A stretch of 37,033 bases of DNA from Planctomycetota bacterium (lineage in GTDB: Bacteria; Planctomycetota; GCA-002687715): positions 1 through 37,033 of the forward strand of contig NZBC01000033.1 in the NCBI GenBank assembly GCA_002687715.1, in the 5' to 3' direction. The position numbers and the translations under genes were made by a program. The notes beneath the pieces were generated by a model. The model made no database searches, was not told where the DNA came from, and saw nothing but the letters and a program-made list of their open reading frames with translations. Shown piece after piece: positions 26,012-34,388 of the stretch; the first letter of the stretch is position 1; every line of letters starts with the position of its first letter.

Positions 26012-27462
26012 GAGCCCTTCCCGGTCCGCGCGAGGGCGGACACGACCTCCGCCTGTGCGCTCCGCATCGTCCCGCGATAGAACGACCCGCGCGCATTCAT
26101 GAGGATGGAGAATACGATCGTCCGTCCACCCGTGGTCTCGATGAAGCCGGAGAGCGCGATCACGTTGTCGAGCAGGCCCGTCTTGGCGTGCAGCCGCTTC
26201 CCCAGCCCACGGTACCGACGGCGCAGGGTGGTCGTCGGCTCGCCGCCGTAGGCAAGACTGGTGACGAACGTCTTGCGCTCGGAGTGGGTCCAGACCGCAT
26301 GGAGCGCCTTGACCATGTGCGTCGCAGTGACCCGGTTGTCGCGCGACAGCCCGCTGCCATCCGCGATGACGCAAGGCCCCAGGTCGACCCCGGCCCCCTT
26401 GAACGCCTTGCGCACGGCACGGCCGCCGCCCGCGAAGGACCCCGCATCGACGAGAGCCGCCCCGCAGTGCTTGTACAGCATCTCGGAGCAGTGGTTCTGG
26501 CTGTGGCGCAGCATGACCGGCAGCACGGCCGACACCGGTGTGGCGAGCCGGGCGACGAGGTGTCCACCCCTCGCGAACTCGTCGGCCTGCGGACGTCGTA
26601 CGACACCGTCGACCGTCACTCCCTCCCGGCGCAACGCGGCGAGCAGTGCGCGCGCGAACGAGAGCGCGGGGTCGTGAACGGCCACTGGCAGGTCCTGCCG
26701 TTTCGTCCCGACCAGCACGCGGCCCGAGACACGGATCACGTCCCGCCCCGGCTTGCGGTTCACGCTGATGACGTGACGCTTGCGATTGGTCGTCGTGGCG
26801 AGCCGCCCCACCAGCGTGGCGCCGGCACCAGCCGGAATGATCTTGGCGCGCGCCCACGCCCCGTCGGACCTGGCGGCCCCGACCCGGACCCGCACCGTGC
26901 CGTAGTCGAGCGCGAGCGCCGACACTCCGGCAAGGAACGGCTTCCACGAAGGATTCCTGGCCCCGGATGGCCAACCGGGGCCGCGGAACACCTGGTCGAA
27001 GAGCCGATCGTCGACCAGGAGATCGCCGGTCACACGCCGGATGCCAGACTTGCGTACGCGCTCCGCGATGCGCGGGAGCACGACCTCCGACACGAGCATG
27101 GGATCGCCTTCGCCGCGAAGCCGCAACGACCCGGTGAGAGTGCCGTCGGCACGGACACCGTGCGCGATGAGGTCGGTGACGATCTCGTGCCGGGAGCCGA
27201 GCGCGAGCACGGCAGCTCCGGCGGTGATCGCCTTCTGATTACTGGCCGGGATCAGCAGCGAATCCGCACGCCAGGACGTGATGACGGCTCCGGATGCGAC
27301 GTCCACGGCATGGACGCCCGCCGTGATCTTGCCGCTCTTCTCGACCTTTCGGAGCGCTGCGCGGACGGAGCGATCGACCGTCGCGGGCGGCGTCTGGGCC
27401 TGAACAACCACCAGGAGCACGAGCCACCCGCTCGCCCCCGCAATCCCGTTCCGCCATCTCAT
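26008..27462 (-). CDS. dacB: D-Ala-D-Ala carboxypeptidase/endopeptidase, PBP4 type (S13)
   Basis: A 484-residue exported peptidase S13 (PBP4-like). A hydrophobic signal segment follows MRWRNG. The catalytic SxxK motif is SNQK at about 74-77, SxN is SQN near 321, and KTG (HAKTG) is near 426. The long insert between SxxK and SxN is typical of S13. It trims or cleaves peptidoglycan cross-links in the cell envelope. ATG 27462 is chosen because it starts the signal peptide. No ribosome site is seen, but TATCAT lies 6 nt upstream, suggesting a leaderless transcript. It lies 35 nt after hrpB and overlaps rarA. Confidence 0.93.
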   Translation of the reverse strand: MRWRNGIAGASGWLVLLVVVQAQTPPATVDRSVRAALRKVEKSGKITAGVHAVDVASGAVITSWRADSLLIPASNQKAITAGAAVLALGSRHEIVTDLIAHGVRADGTLTGSLRLRGEGDPMLVSEVVLPRIAERVRKSGIRRVTGDLLVDDRLFDQVFRGPGWPSGARNPSWKPFLAGVSALALDYGTVRVRVGAARSDGAWARAKIIPAGAGATLVGRLATTTNRKRHVISVNRKPGRDVIRVSGRVLVGTKRQDLPVAVHDPALSFARALLAALRREGVTVDGVVRRPQADEFARGGHLVARLATPVSAVLPVMLRHSQNHCSEMLYKHCGAALVDAGSFAGGGRAVRKAFKGAGVDLGPCVIADGSGLSRDNRVTATHMVKALHAVWTHSERKTFVTSLAYGGEPTTTLRRRYRGLGKRLHAKTGLLDNVIALSGFIETTGGRTIVFSILMNARGSFYRGTMRSAQAEVVSALARTGKGS

Positions 27463-27468
27463 GCCGGG

Positions 27469-27474
27469 ATGATA
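27469..27474 (-). promoter_or_regulatory. Leaderless-type -10 box before dacB
   Basis: TATCAT (5 of 6 consensus) on the minus strand ends 6 nt before the ATG, placing the transcript start at the start codon. No good -35 at 17 nt is present. Confidence 0.5.
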
Positions 27475-27497
27475 CCGGCTCGGCCTACACCCGCCGT

Positions 27498-30092
27498 TCA
27501 AAGTCCGGGTGGGCATTCGGGCCAGTCGTGCTTCGGGTAGCGCCCGCGCAGGTCCTTTCGCACCTGGGTGTAGGTGTTGGTCCAGAAGCTGCGGAGGTCC
27601 TGGGTGACCTGCACGGGCCGGCGGTTCGGGGCGAGTAGCTCAACGAGGCACGCCACGCGTCCGCCGGCGACCGTCGGGGTGTCGATGACGCCGAAGAGGT
27701 GCTGGACCTGGGCGGACAGAACGGGCGGACGTCCCGGTTCGTACCGCAGACGGATGCTTCGCCCGGAGCAGAGCTCGAGCGCGACGGGTGCCTCGCGGTC
27801 GAGCACCCGGAGCTGAAGATGATCGAGGCGACCCTGCAGTACGGGGAGGATGGACGCGCGACGGAGTTCATCGAAGCTCCGGCGGCCGGGACACAGGTCG
27901 CAGACGGCGTCGATCAGGGCGGCGTCGTCGAGGTCGGGCAGAGCGAGCTCGGGCCGCCAACCGGCCAGCGCTCGGAGGCGTTGGACCCACTGCAGGACGT
28001 CGTGGTCGCGGGGCATCACGGCGTCCGGATGCGCGCGGACGGCATCCGCGAGCACGGTTTCGACCGCGGCCGGGTCCGGACGGCCGCCGCCACGCTCGTC
28101 GAGCACGAGGTCGCGAAAGAGCGTGCGCCGCGAGGTGACGACGCGCTCGGACTCCAGGTCGAAAGCAACAGAGTCGTCCGTGCTCACGGCGTCGGGAAAG
28201 TGCTCTTCGAGCCAGGCGGGTTCGATGGCCGAGGCGAGGCGCACGCGGCTGCGTGCGTGCTCCCCGCGGCGGCCGGCGGTGAGCGCGACGGCGACGAAGA
28301 GTCTCGCTTCGCGAACGACGCAACCGGGATCGAGGACGAGGCCACGGCCACCCACCATGACGGCGCGATCCGTGTCGCCGATGCGGCGCGCAACCCGGTC
28401 GGGGAAGGCGGCGAGGACGGCTCGGGCCAGCGCGGTGGCGGGATCGGTCGGAGGCGGAGTGTCGCCCCCGCCCGGTACACTATGTGTGTGGGGAGGGGGT
28501 GGTCCTCCCAGGGCAGACCGGGCCTCGGCCGGAATCCCGTCGTCGGCGTCACGATCCCGGCGCACCAACTGCGCGAGGTCCCTTGCCGTCCGCTCCACCC
28601 GCCGCATCGCCCGGCCATCCAGCTCCCGGCGGGCCGCTCCCGATCCATCTCTCGCTTCCTGCGCGAGCTCCCATCGCAACCACAGGTCCGATGGCCCGGC
28701 CGGATGGGGCGACGGGTCGTCCGAAAAGGGCCGCGCTGATCGCAACGGATCCCGCTCCGAACTCAGCGCTGCGCAGAACGCACCTGCGTCCAGGCAGCCG
28801 CGACGATCCGACTCCAGCACCAGGCAACCCAGGCGGGGATGCACGGGCAGGCGCAGCAGCCGGCGACCGAGCGCTGTCAACGCCGTCCCGCGCGCAGCAA
28901 TCGCACCCAGGTCGCGCAGCAGCTCTCCCGCCCGCGCGACGTCCGCCGCACTCGGTGCCTCGAACCACGGGAACTTCGTCGCATCCTCTACGCCCCAGGC
29001 CAACAGCTCGAGCACGGTCGAGGCCAGATCCACTCGCCGGATCTCGGGCGCGGCCCGCTCCTCGAGCTCGCGGTGGCGCGCCCGCGTCCACAGCCGTAGC
29101 GCCCGCCCTGGACCCAGTCGTCCCGCCCGACCCGCCCGTTGATCTGCCGACGCCCGGCTCACCGGCACGAGTTCGAGTCGATCGATCCCCAGGCCCGGAT
29201 CGTGCCGCAAGACCCGCACGAGCCCCGCATCGATCACCGTGTCGACACCGTCGATCGTGACCGACGTCTCCGCGACGTTCGTCGCCAGCACCACCCGACG
29301 TCGCTCCCCCCGCGCCAGCGCCCGATCCTGAGCCTCGGCGGACAGGTCGCCGTGCAGGGGCACGACGTCGAATCCACACTCGCCGGCGACCGAACCCAGC
29401 GCTTCGCCGACCCGCTTGATCTCCCCCGCCCCCGGCAGAAACACGAGCAGGTCACCAGTGCTGCCGCCCAACATCGAACGCACTCCGCCCACGACGCGCG
29501 GCACCAGCGGACGATCATCGCGCATCTCCGCCCACGTCACCTCGACGGGATGCTGCCGCCCCGCGCTCTCCACCACGGGCACGTCGCCCAGATACCGCGC
29601 AATGGGCTCGGGATCGATCGTCGCCGACATCACCACCAGCTTGAGGTCTGGTCGCGCGTCGCTCCGCACCTCGCGCAGCATCGCGAGCGCGAGGTCGGCG
29701 TCCAGGCTCCGCTCGTGGAACTCGTCGAGCACCACCGCACCCACGCCCTCGAGAAACGGATCACGCTGAAGCCGGCGGGTCAGGATCCCCTCCGTCACTA
29801 CGACGATCCGCGTCGATCTCCCGACCTTGCGATCGAACCGGACCGCGTAGCCGACGTGATCGCCGACCGCGCTACCATGCGCCCGGGCCATGAATCGCGC
29901 CGCCGCGCGCGCCGCGACGCGGCGCGGCTCCAGAACCAGCACCTGCCCCTCCCCCGCCAGTCCCGCGCGAACGATCGCGGCAGGCACCCGGGTCGTCTTG
30001 CCCGCCCCCGGCGGCGCGACGATCACGGCCGCCCCACGCTCGTCGATCGCGGCGAGCACCCGCGGCATGACGTCGTCGATCGGCAGGGACAT
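27498..30092 (-). CDS. hrpB: ATP-dependent helicase HrpB
   Basis: A protein of 864 residues, a DEAH-family helicase. Walker A is PPGAGKTT (27-34), motif II is DEFH (123-126), motif III is SAT, and motif VI is QRAGRAGR. It has the HrpB-type C-terminal region (PDRVARR through the end ending WPECPPGL). HrpB homologues are putative RNA helicases, mostly of unknown physiological role. Residues about 490-550 form a Pro/Gly-rich linker, and the DNA at 28463-28501 inside it is a strong hairpin. ATG 30092 lies 5 nt after the radical SAM gene stop without a clear ribosome site, suggesting coupling. The longer in-frame extension overlaps that gene and is rejected. Confidence 0.95.
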   Translation of the reverse strand: MSLPIDDVMPRVLAAIDERGAAVIVAPPGAGKTTRVPAAIVRAGLAGEGQVLVLEPRRVAARAAARFMARAHGSAVGDHVGYAVRFDRKVGRSTRIVVVTEGILTRRLQRDPFLEGVGAVVLDEFHERSLDADLALAMLREVRSDARPDLKLVVMSATIDPEPIARYLGDVPVVESAGRQHPVEVTWAEMRDDRPLVPRVVGGVRSMLGGSTGDLLVFLPGAGEIKRVGEALGSVAGECGFDVVPLHGDLSAEAQDRALARGERRRVVLATNVAETSVTIDGVDTVIDAGLVRVLRHDPGLGIDRLELVPVSRASADQRAGRAGRLGPGRALRLWTRARHRELEERAAPEIRRVDLASTVLELLAWGVEDATKFPWFEAPSAADVARAGELLRDLGAIAARGTALTALGRRLLRLPVHPRLGCLVLESDRRGCLDAGAFCAALSSERDPLRSARPFSDDPSPHPAGPSDLWLRWELAQEARDGSGAARRELDGRAMRRVERTARDLAQLVRRDRDADDGIPAEARSALGGPPPPHTHSVPGGGDTPPPTDPATALARAVLAAFPDRVARRIGDTDRAVMVGGRGLVLDPGCVVREARLFVAVALTAGRRGEHARSRVRLASAIEPAWLEEHFPDAVSTDDSVAFDLESERVVTSRRTLFRDLVLDERGGGRPDPAAVETVLADAVRAHPDAVMPRDHDVLQWVQRLRALAGWRPELALPDLDDAALIDAVCDLCPGRRSFDELRRASILPVLQGRLDHLQLRVLDREAPVALELCSGRSIRLRYEPGRPPVLSAQVQHLFGVIDTPTVAGGRVACLVELLAPNRRPVQVTQDLRSFWTNTYTQVRKDLRGRYPKHDWPECPPGL
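28463..28501. repeat. 39-nt palindromic element inside hrpB
   Basis: A near-perfect inverted repeat: CCCCC-G-CCC on the left and GGG-A-GGGGG on the right around TACAC, TAT, GTGTG, with a 3-nt loop. It encodes the low-complexity segment PPPPHTHSVPGGG in a linker. Its form resembles palindromic elements inserted into genes, but I see no second copy in this window. Confidence 0.5.
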
Positions 30093-30097
30093 CGCGG

Positions 30098-31153
30098 TCA
30101 GAGCGTCACCGGCTGACGGCGCGCACCCCACATCCCCGGGTTCGGTTCGAACACGCCAGGCAGCTGGGCTCCGCACGAGGAACACGTCCCGTCGGCGCTC
30201 AGCCGATAGGACTTGAGCTCGTACCAGTCGCGCTGGATCAACGCTTCACCGCACCCTGCACACGACGTCGTGTCGCCCGCCCGGTCGTGGACATTCCCCG
30301 TGTACACATACCGAAGGCCCGCCGCGCGTGCCTGATCACGCGCCCGGATCAGCGTGGACGCCGGAGTGCGCGGCCGATCCTGCATCCGCCAGTCCGGATG
30401 AAACGCCGAGAAATGCAGCGGTGTGTCGGGGCCAAGCTCGCCAGCGATCCACTCTGCCAACTCCGTCACCTCGCGCTCGCCGTCGTTCAAGCCCGGGATG
30501 AGGAGCGTCGTGATCTCCAGCCAGGTCTCCGTCTCGTGACGCAGCCAACGCAGCGTGTCGAGCACGGGCTCGAGGTGTCCCTTGGTCACGTCGCGATAGA
30601 ACGACTCCGTGAACGCCTTCAGGTCGACGTTCGTGGCGTCCATTGCCGCGAAGAGCTCCTCACGCGGGGCCTCGCACACGTACCCCGCCGTGACCGCGAC
30701 CGTCCGCACGCCGCGCGCCCGGCACGCCGCGGCAACGTCCACCGCGTACTCCAGGAAGATGACGGGATCGTTGTACGTGAACGCGACACTCCGACACCCG
30801 GTCTCGACGCATGCCTCCGCGATCCGCTCCGGAGTCGCGGGCGCGGCCAGCCGGTCGACATCACGCGACTTCGAGATGTCCCAGTTCTGGCAGAAGGTAC
30901 ACGCGAGGTTGCAGCCTGCCGTGCCGAACGAGAGCACCGGCGTCCCCGGCAGAAAGTGGTTCAGCGGCTTCTTCTCGATCGGATCGATGCAGAACCCGCT
31001 CGACCGTCCGTAGGTCGTCAGGGCGAGGCGGTCGTCTTCGCGCGCCCGCACGAAGCAGAAACCTCGCTGCCCTTCAGCGAGGGTGCAGTACCGCGGGCAG
31101 ACGTCGCACTGGATGCGGCCGTCTTCGGTTGCGTGCCAGTAGCGGGCTTCCAC
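30098..31153 (-). CDS. amrS: AmmeMemoRadiSam system radical SAM enzyme
   Basis: A 351-residue radical SAM protein. The [4Fe-4S] motif is CNLACTFC (C81, C85, C88), with an N-terminal Cys cluster (CDVCPRYC, then GFCFVR) and C-terminal Cys pairs (CAGCGEA; CSSCGAQ). The block NHFLPGTPVLSFGTAGCNL is typical of the AmrS branch, which in other genomes occurs with AMMECR1 and MEMO1-like genes; neither is in this window. The reaction is not established. GTG 31153 is the most likely start because TAGAAT, a -10 box, lies 7 nt upstream and the first residues fit the family. It follows galE by 25 nt. Confidence 0.92.
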   Translation of the reverse strand: MEARYWHATEDGRIQCDVCPRYCTLAEGQRGFCFVRAREDDRLALTTYGRSSGFCIDPIEKKPLNHFLPGTPVLSFGTAGCNLACTFCQNWDISKSRDVDRLAAPATPERIAEACVETGCRSVAFTYNDPVIFLEYAVDVAAACRARGVRTVAVTAGYVCEAPREELFAAMDATNVDLKAFTESFYRDVTKGHLEPVLDTLRWLRHETETWLEITTLLIPGLNDGEREVTELAEWIAGELGPDTPLHFSAFHPDWRMQDRPRTPASTLIRARDQARAAGLRYVYTGNVHDRAGDTTSCAGCGEALIQRDWYELKSYRLSADGTCSSCGAQLPGVFEPNPGMWGARRQPVTL

Positions 31154-31160
31154 CCGGACG

Positions 31161-31166
31161 ATTCTA
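31161..31166 (-). promoter_or_regulatory. Leaderless-type -10 box before amrS
   Basis: TAGAAT (5 of 6 consensus) on the minus strand ends 7 nt before the GTG start and lies in the short gap after galE. No ribosome site precedes the GTG. Confidence 0.5.
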
Positions 31167-31178
31167 CGCCGGGGTCGC

Positions 31179-32162
31179 TCAGAATCCTTCGGAGTGCTCC
31201 TCGTGCCAGCGCCACGCGGTCTCGATGATCGTCTCGAGATCTCCGTAGTTCTGCTTCCAGCCGAGCACTTCCTGAGCGCACGCGGAGTTGCCGACAAGCC
31301 GGGCCGGATCGCCTGCCCGACGACCCACGACCTCGACGTTGATCGGCTTGCCCACGACCTTCTCGACCATCTTGATCACCTCCATGACGCTGTAGCCCGC
31401 GCCGTTGCCGAGGTTGAAGGCCGCACTCTCGCCGCCCTGGTTCAGGTGTTCGAGACCCAGGATGTGCGCTTCGGAGAGGTCGAGGATGTGGATGTAGTCG
31501 CGAATGCAGGTGCCGTCCGGCGTGTCGTAGTCGTCACCGAAGACCTTGATGTTCTCGCGCTTGCCCTGGGCAGCGTGGATGACGAGAGGGATCAGGTGGG
31601 TCTCGGGGTCGTGATGCTCGCCGATGATGCCCTCTGGGTGCGCACCGGCCGCGTTGAAGTACCGCAGACAGACGTACTTCATCCCGTACGCAGCGCGGTA
31701 GTCCGAGAGGATCCGCTCCACCATGAACTTGGTCCAGCCGTACGGATTGATGGGCCACTGCGGGTGCTGCTCGTCCATGTACTGCTGGACCGGATTGCCA
31801 TACGTGGCGCAGGTCGAGGAGAAGATGAACGTGCCGACGTCTGCCGCCCGCATCGCATCGAGGAGCTTGAGCGTCGTCGCGACGTTGTTCTCGTAGTAGC
31901 TCGAGGGGTCGGTCACCGAGACCCCGACGTAGCAGCTCGCCGCGAAATGAAAGACCGCCTCGACGTCGCGCTCCTTCAGCGTCCGCTTCACGAGGTCGAA
32001 ATCGGAGAGGCTGCCCTCCACGAGGTCGGCGTCGAGCACGGCTTGGCAGTGGCCTTCCGCCAGATTGTCGAAAGCGAACGCATCATGACCCCGCTGCCGC
32101 AGCAGCCAGAGGCAGTGACTTCCGATATAGCCGGCGCCGCCGGCGACCATGATCGATCCCAT
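31179..32162 (-). CDS. galE: UDP-glucose 4-epimerase
   Basis: A 327-residue extended short-chain dehydrogenase. The NAD site is GGAGYIGS (8-15), the catalytic Ser/Thr segment is SSTCATYG, and the active-site YGWTK gives the YxxxK pair. GalE-type blocks GTCIRDYIHILDL and ACAQEVLGWKQ are present. It interconverts UDP-glucose and UDP-galactose in the cytoplasm for surface polysaccharide or galactose use. Related UDP-sugar epimerases cannot be excluded. AAGAAGG lies 3-4 nt before the ATG. It may share a transcript with the TPR/HEAT gene upstream and with amrS downstream. Confidence 0.94.
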   Translation of the reverse strand: MGSIMVAGGAGYIGSHCLWLLRQRGHDAFAFDNLAEGHCQAVLDADLVEGSLSDFDLVKRTLKERDVEAVFHFAASCYVGVSVTDPSSYYENNVATTLKLLDAMRAADVGTFIFSSTCATYGNPVQQYMDEQHPQWPINPYGWTKFMVERILSDYRAAYGMKYVCLRYFNAAGAHPEGIIGEHHDPETHLIPLVIHAAQGKRENIKVFGDDYDTPDGTCIRDYIHILDLSEAHILGLEHLNQGGESAAFNLGNGAGYSVMEVIKMVEKVVGKPINVEVVGRRAGDPARLVGNSACAQEVLGWKQNYGDLETIIETAWRWHEEHSEGF

Positions 32163-32285
32163 TCGCCTTCTTTCGTGGCATGCCCGGAGGCTCGTTTCTC
32201 ATCGTTGGACCTGATCCTGTGATCGGCCGCGGGACGTTACGAGCCAAACCCGGAGTTGGGAACTGGCCACCAACACCAAAGCCCG

Positions 32286-33791
32286 CTACTTCTTGCGCTC
32301 TTCCTCGTACTTTCGGAACTGGTAGATGTTCTTGTCGTACCAGGCCTTCCACTCGCGAGAGAGGCGCTCCATGTCCTCGGCGCCCAGCTCCTCGTCGAAG
32401 CTGACGGAGATGTAGGCGAAGGTGTTGCGGTTCAACGCCCGGTGGATCTGGCGGAACACGTAGGCGTTGCGCTCTTTTTGGAGGCGCTCCATGAGAGGAG
32501 GAACGACCCGCGCGTGCTCCGACCGCGCCAGGATGTTGGCCGCCATCCCCCGCACGGCATGGTGCCGATCGTTGAGGAGCAGCGAGAAGATCCCCACGAG
32601 GCCAGGATCGGCCAGCCGCTCGACCTCGCCCCACCACCGCCCCACGGTGCGCAACGCGCGAACCCGCACGAGGTAGTCCTTGTCCCTAAGGGCCCGCAGC
32701 ATCGCCGAATCGAACTCCGGATGGCGGTACGGACTGCCCGAGATGATTCGCGCAGCGACCCGACGCCGGTCCACCTCGACGCTATTGAGCAGGATGTCCA
32801 CCCACTGACCTGGCGACTTGCGATTCGGGTTGACCTTGGACACCGCCGGCATGGCCAGGAGCACGGCGATGACCTCCTCGAGCTTCTCCCGGTCGAACCT
32901 GGTCTGCAGCGGGAGGTTGTCGAGCGCCCTCTGGAACCAGGCGGCGGCCTCATGGTTCTTGCCCGTGCGCTGGTAGATCTTGCCCAGTTCGACCGCGGCG
33001 GCCCAGTCCTTCGGGTCGCGCTCGAGGATCGCCTTGTAGATCGCCACCGCTTCGTCGAGCTGGTCGGTGCGCACGTAGCAGTGCGCGAGCCAGGAGTCGA
33101 CCTTGTCACCGCCTCGCTGCTTGACGACGTTGAACTCGTTGATGGCGTCGACGTAGCGGTTGGCGCGGATGAACATCTTCGCCAGCGCCTTTCGGGTCTC
33201 GATATCGTCGGGCGTCTTCGTGAGGATGCGCCGGAACGACGATTCCGCCTCGTCGTAGCGGCCCATCTGCATCTGGCACATGGCCAGACCTCGAGCGGCG
33301 CGGTGGAACTCGGGGTTCAGCTCGAGCGCTAGCCCGTATTGCTTGGCCGCCGGCTCCGGCATCTTCCGCATGGCGAAGTAGGTGCCGAGGCCGTGGTAGC
33401 CCCAGTAGAAGAACTTGTCGAGGACGATGCAGCGCTCGAAATGGACGCGGGCGGCATCGATGCGCCCCGCCAGCCCGTTGATGCGTCCCGCCAGGTAGCG
33501 ATTGACGGGGGTTTCCTGGAGATCCGTCTTCGTCTCGTAGAGCGCGATCTTGTCGTCGAGCTCTCGACCCCCCGCCTGGACCGCCGCGTCCTGCCTGGAC
33601 ATCTCCAGCCCGATCGCCTCCTGGTACCGAGGCCAGCGCTTCCGGGCCTCGGCGAGCTCGCGGGACCCGCTCCCCTGGAGCGAGCCAATGGCCTCCCGGA
33701 GCGCCTTGGCGGGATCGGGCTGTTGCGCGGTCGCCACCGACGGAATCGCCAGGACGAGGACGGCCAGCAAGAGAGTTGTCCGGGGCATCAT
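32286..33791 (-). CDS. Exported TPR/HEAT-repeat protein
   Basis: A 501-residue exported protein. ATG 33791 is chosen because GGAGAG lies 5 nt upstream and it begins a signal peptide (MMPRTTLLLAVLVLAIPSVATAQ). Residues about 100-310 are TPR repeats (MPEPAAKQYGLALELNPEFHRA, YDEAESSFRRILTKTPDD). Residues about 345-470 look like HEAT-type helical repeats (LRDKDYLVRVRALRTVGRWW, NDRHHAVRGMAANILARSEH). It probably serves as a protein-binding scaffold in the envelope; no enzyme motif is seen. It ends in EEERKK. It may be the first gene of the galE-amrS-hrpB-dacB-rarA cluster. Confidence 0.88.
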   Translation of the reverse strand: MMPRTTLLLAVLVLAIPSVATAQQPDPAKALREAIGSLQGSGSRELAEARKRWPRYQEAIGLEMSRQDAAVQAGGRELDDKIALYETKTDLQETPVNRYLAGRINGLAGRIDAARVHFERCIVLDKFFYWGYHGLGTYFAMRKMPEPAAKQYGLALELNPEFHRAARGLAMCQMQMGRYDEAESSFRRILTKTPDDIETRKALAKMFIRANRYVDAINEFNVVKQRGGDKVDSWLAHCYVRTDQLDEAVAIYKAILERDPKDWAAAVELGKIYQRTGKNHEAAAWFQRALDNLPLQTRFDREKLEEVIAVLLAMPAVSKVNPNRKSPGQWVDILLNSVEVDRRRVAARIISGSPYRHPEFDSAMLRALRDKDYLVRVRALRTVGRWWGEVERLADPGLVGIFSLLLNDRHHAVRGMAANILARSEHARVVPPLMERLQKERNAYVFRQIHRALNRNTFAYISVSFDEELGAEDMERLSREWKAWYDKNIYQFRKYEEERKK

Positions 33792-33849
33792 CCGCTCTCC
33801 ACTCATCGAAGCATGCGCCAAGGCATGATCCCAAAAGGACTTCGGCCGC

Positions 33850-33878
33850 ATGGTAGCACCCACGGGGGGCCCCTTGAA
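33850..33878 (-). promoter_or_regulatory. Possible promoter of the TPR/HEAT gene
   Basis: On the minus strand TTCAAG (33873-33878) and TACCAT (33850-33855) are 17 nt apart, about 60 nt before the start codon. The -10 matches 4 of 6 consensus bases. Confidence 0.35.
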
Positions 33879-33977
33879 GGGCGTCATGGATGCTCAAGCC
33901 ACCACCGATGGACTGCCGAAAAGCCCGACTGGGCCGTGGGTTAGTACCGCGGACCAGATGGAGACCGCTGGGAACCG

Positions 33978-34337
33978 ATGGATGAAGCACCGATGATTCC
34001 CCACGACCGCCGCAGCTCCTCACGCGTGGATACGGGCAACCTCGTGATCCACTCCGAGGTTGGTCAAGATGCGAAGAGTCAGGTTCTCGGCATGGCCGTG
34101 ACCCTGGATCTGAACGAGTTCGGTTTGCGGATCCAGACGACCGAGCGATTCGAGCCCGGTGATCGCTTCCGGTTCAGCGTCGCGTTGAAGGACCACATCA
34201 TCGCCGCCACCGGCCGCGTCGTGCATCTCGCTCAGGTCCTGAACGGGTCCTGGGAGGTGGGCATCGAGTTCCTTCAGATCTCGTCCGAGGACATCGATCT
34301 GATCCGGCGCTACTGCTCCGACAACCCCAGCGAGTGA
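33978..34337 (+). CDS. PilZ-domain protein
   Basis: A 119-residue single-domain PilZ protein. The cyclic di-GMP-binding Arg motif is RRSSSR (R12 and R16), and the second motif is DLNEFG (D44-G49), in which the usual Ser of (D/N)xSxxG is Asn. The beta-barrel strands follow (RIQTTERFEPGDRFRFSVAL, WEVGIEFLQIS). PilZ proteins bind c-di-GMP and control motility, surface polysaccharide or enzyme activity. The Asn substitution may weaken binding. It is divergent from the TPR/HEAT gene and lies 51 nt before purC. An in-frame ATG at 33993 is an alternative start. Confidence 0.85.
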   Translation: MDEAPMIPHDRRSSSRVDTGNLVIHSEVGQDAKSQVLGMAVTLDLNEFGLRIQTTERFEPGDRFRFSVALKDHIIAATGRVVHLAQVLNGSWEVGIEFLQISSEDIDLIRRYCSDNPSE

Positions 34338-34376
34338 TCCCCTGCGGCCCGGTCTTATGACCGCCGATACGCGTGC

Positions 34377-34382
34377 TAATCT
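34377..34382 (+). promoter_or_regulatory. Leaderless-type -10 box before purC
   Basis: TAATCT with upstream TGC (extended -10) ends 6 nt before the purC ATG. CTTATG lies 17 nt upstream. No ribosome site precedes purC. Confidence 0.5.
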
Positions 34383-34388
34383 CTGCGC

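Noticed and set aside
26012..26974. N-terminal extension of rarA in the same frame
   Set aside because: It overlaps the DD-peptidase in another frame, has no family similarity, and a GTG with a good ribosome site gives a normal-length RarA.
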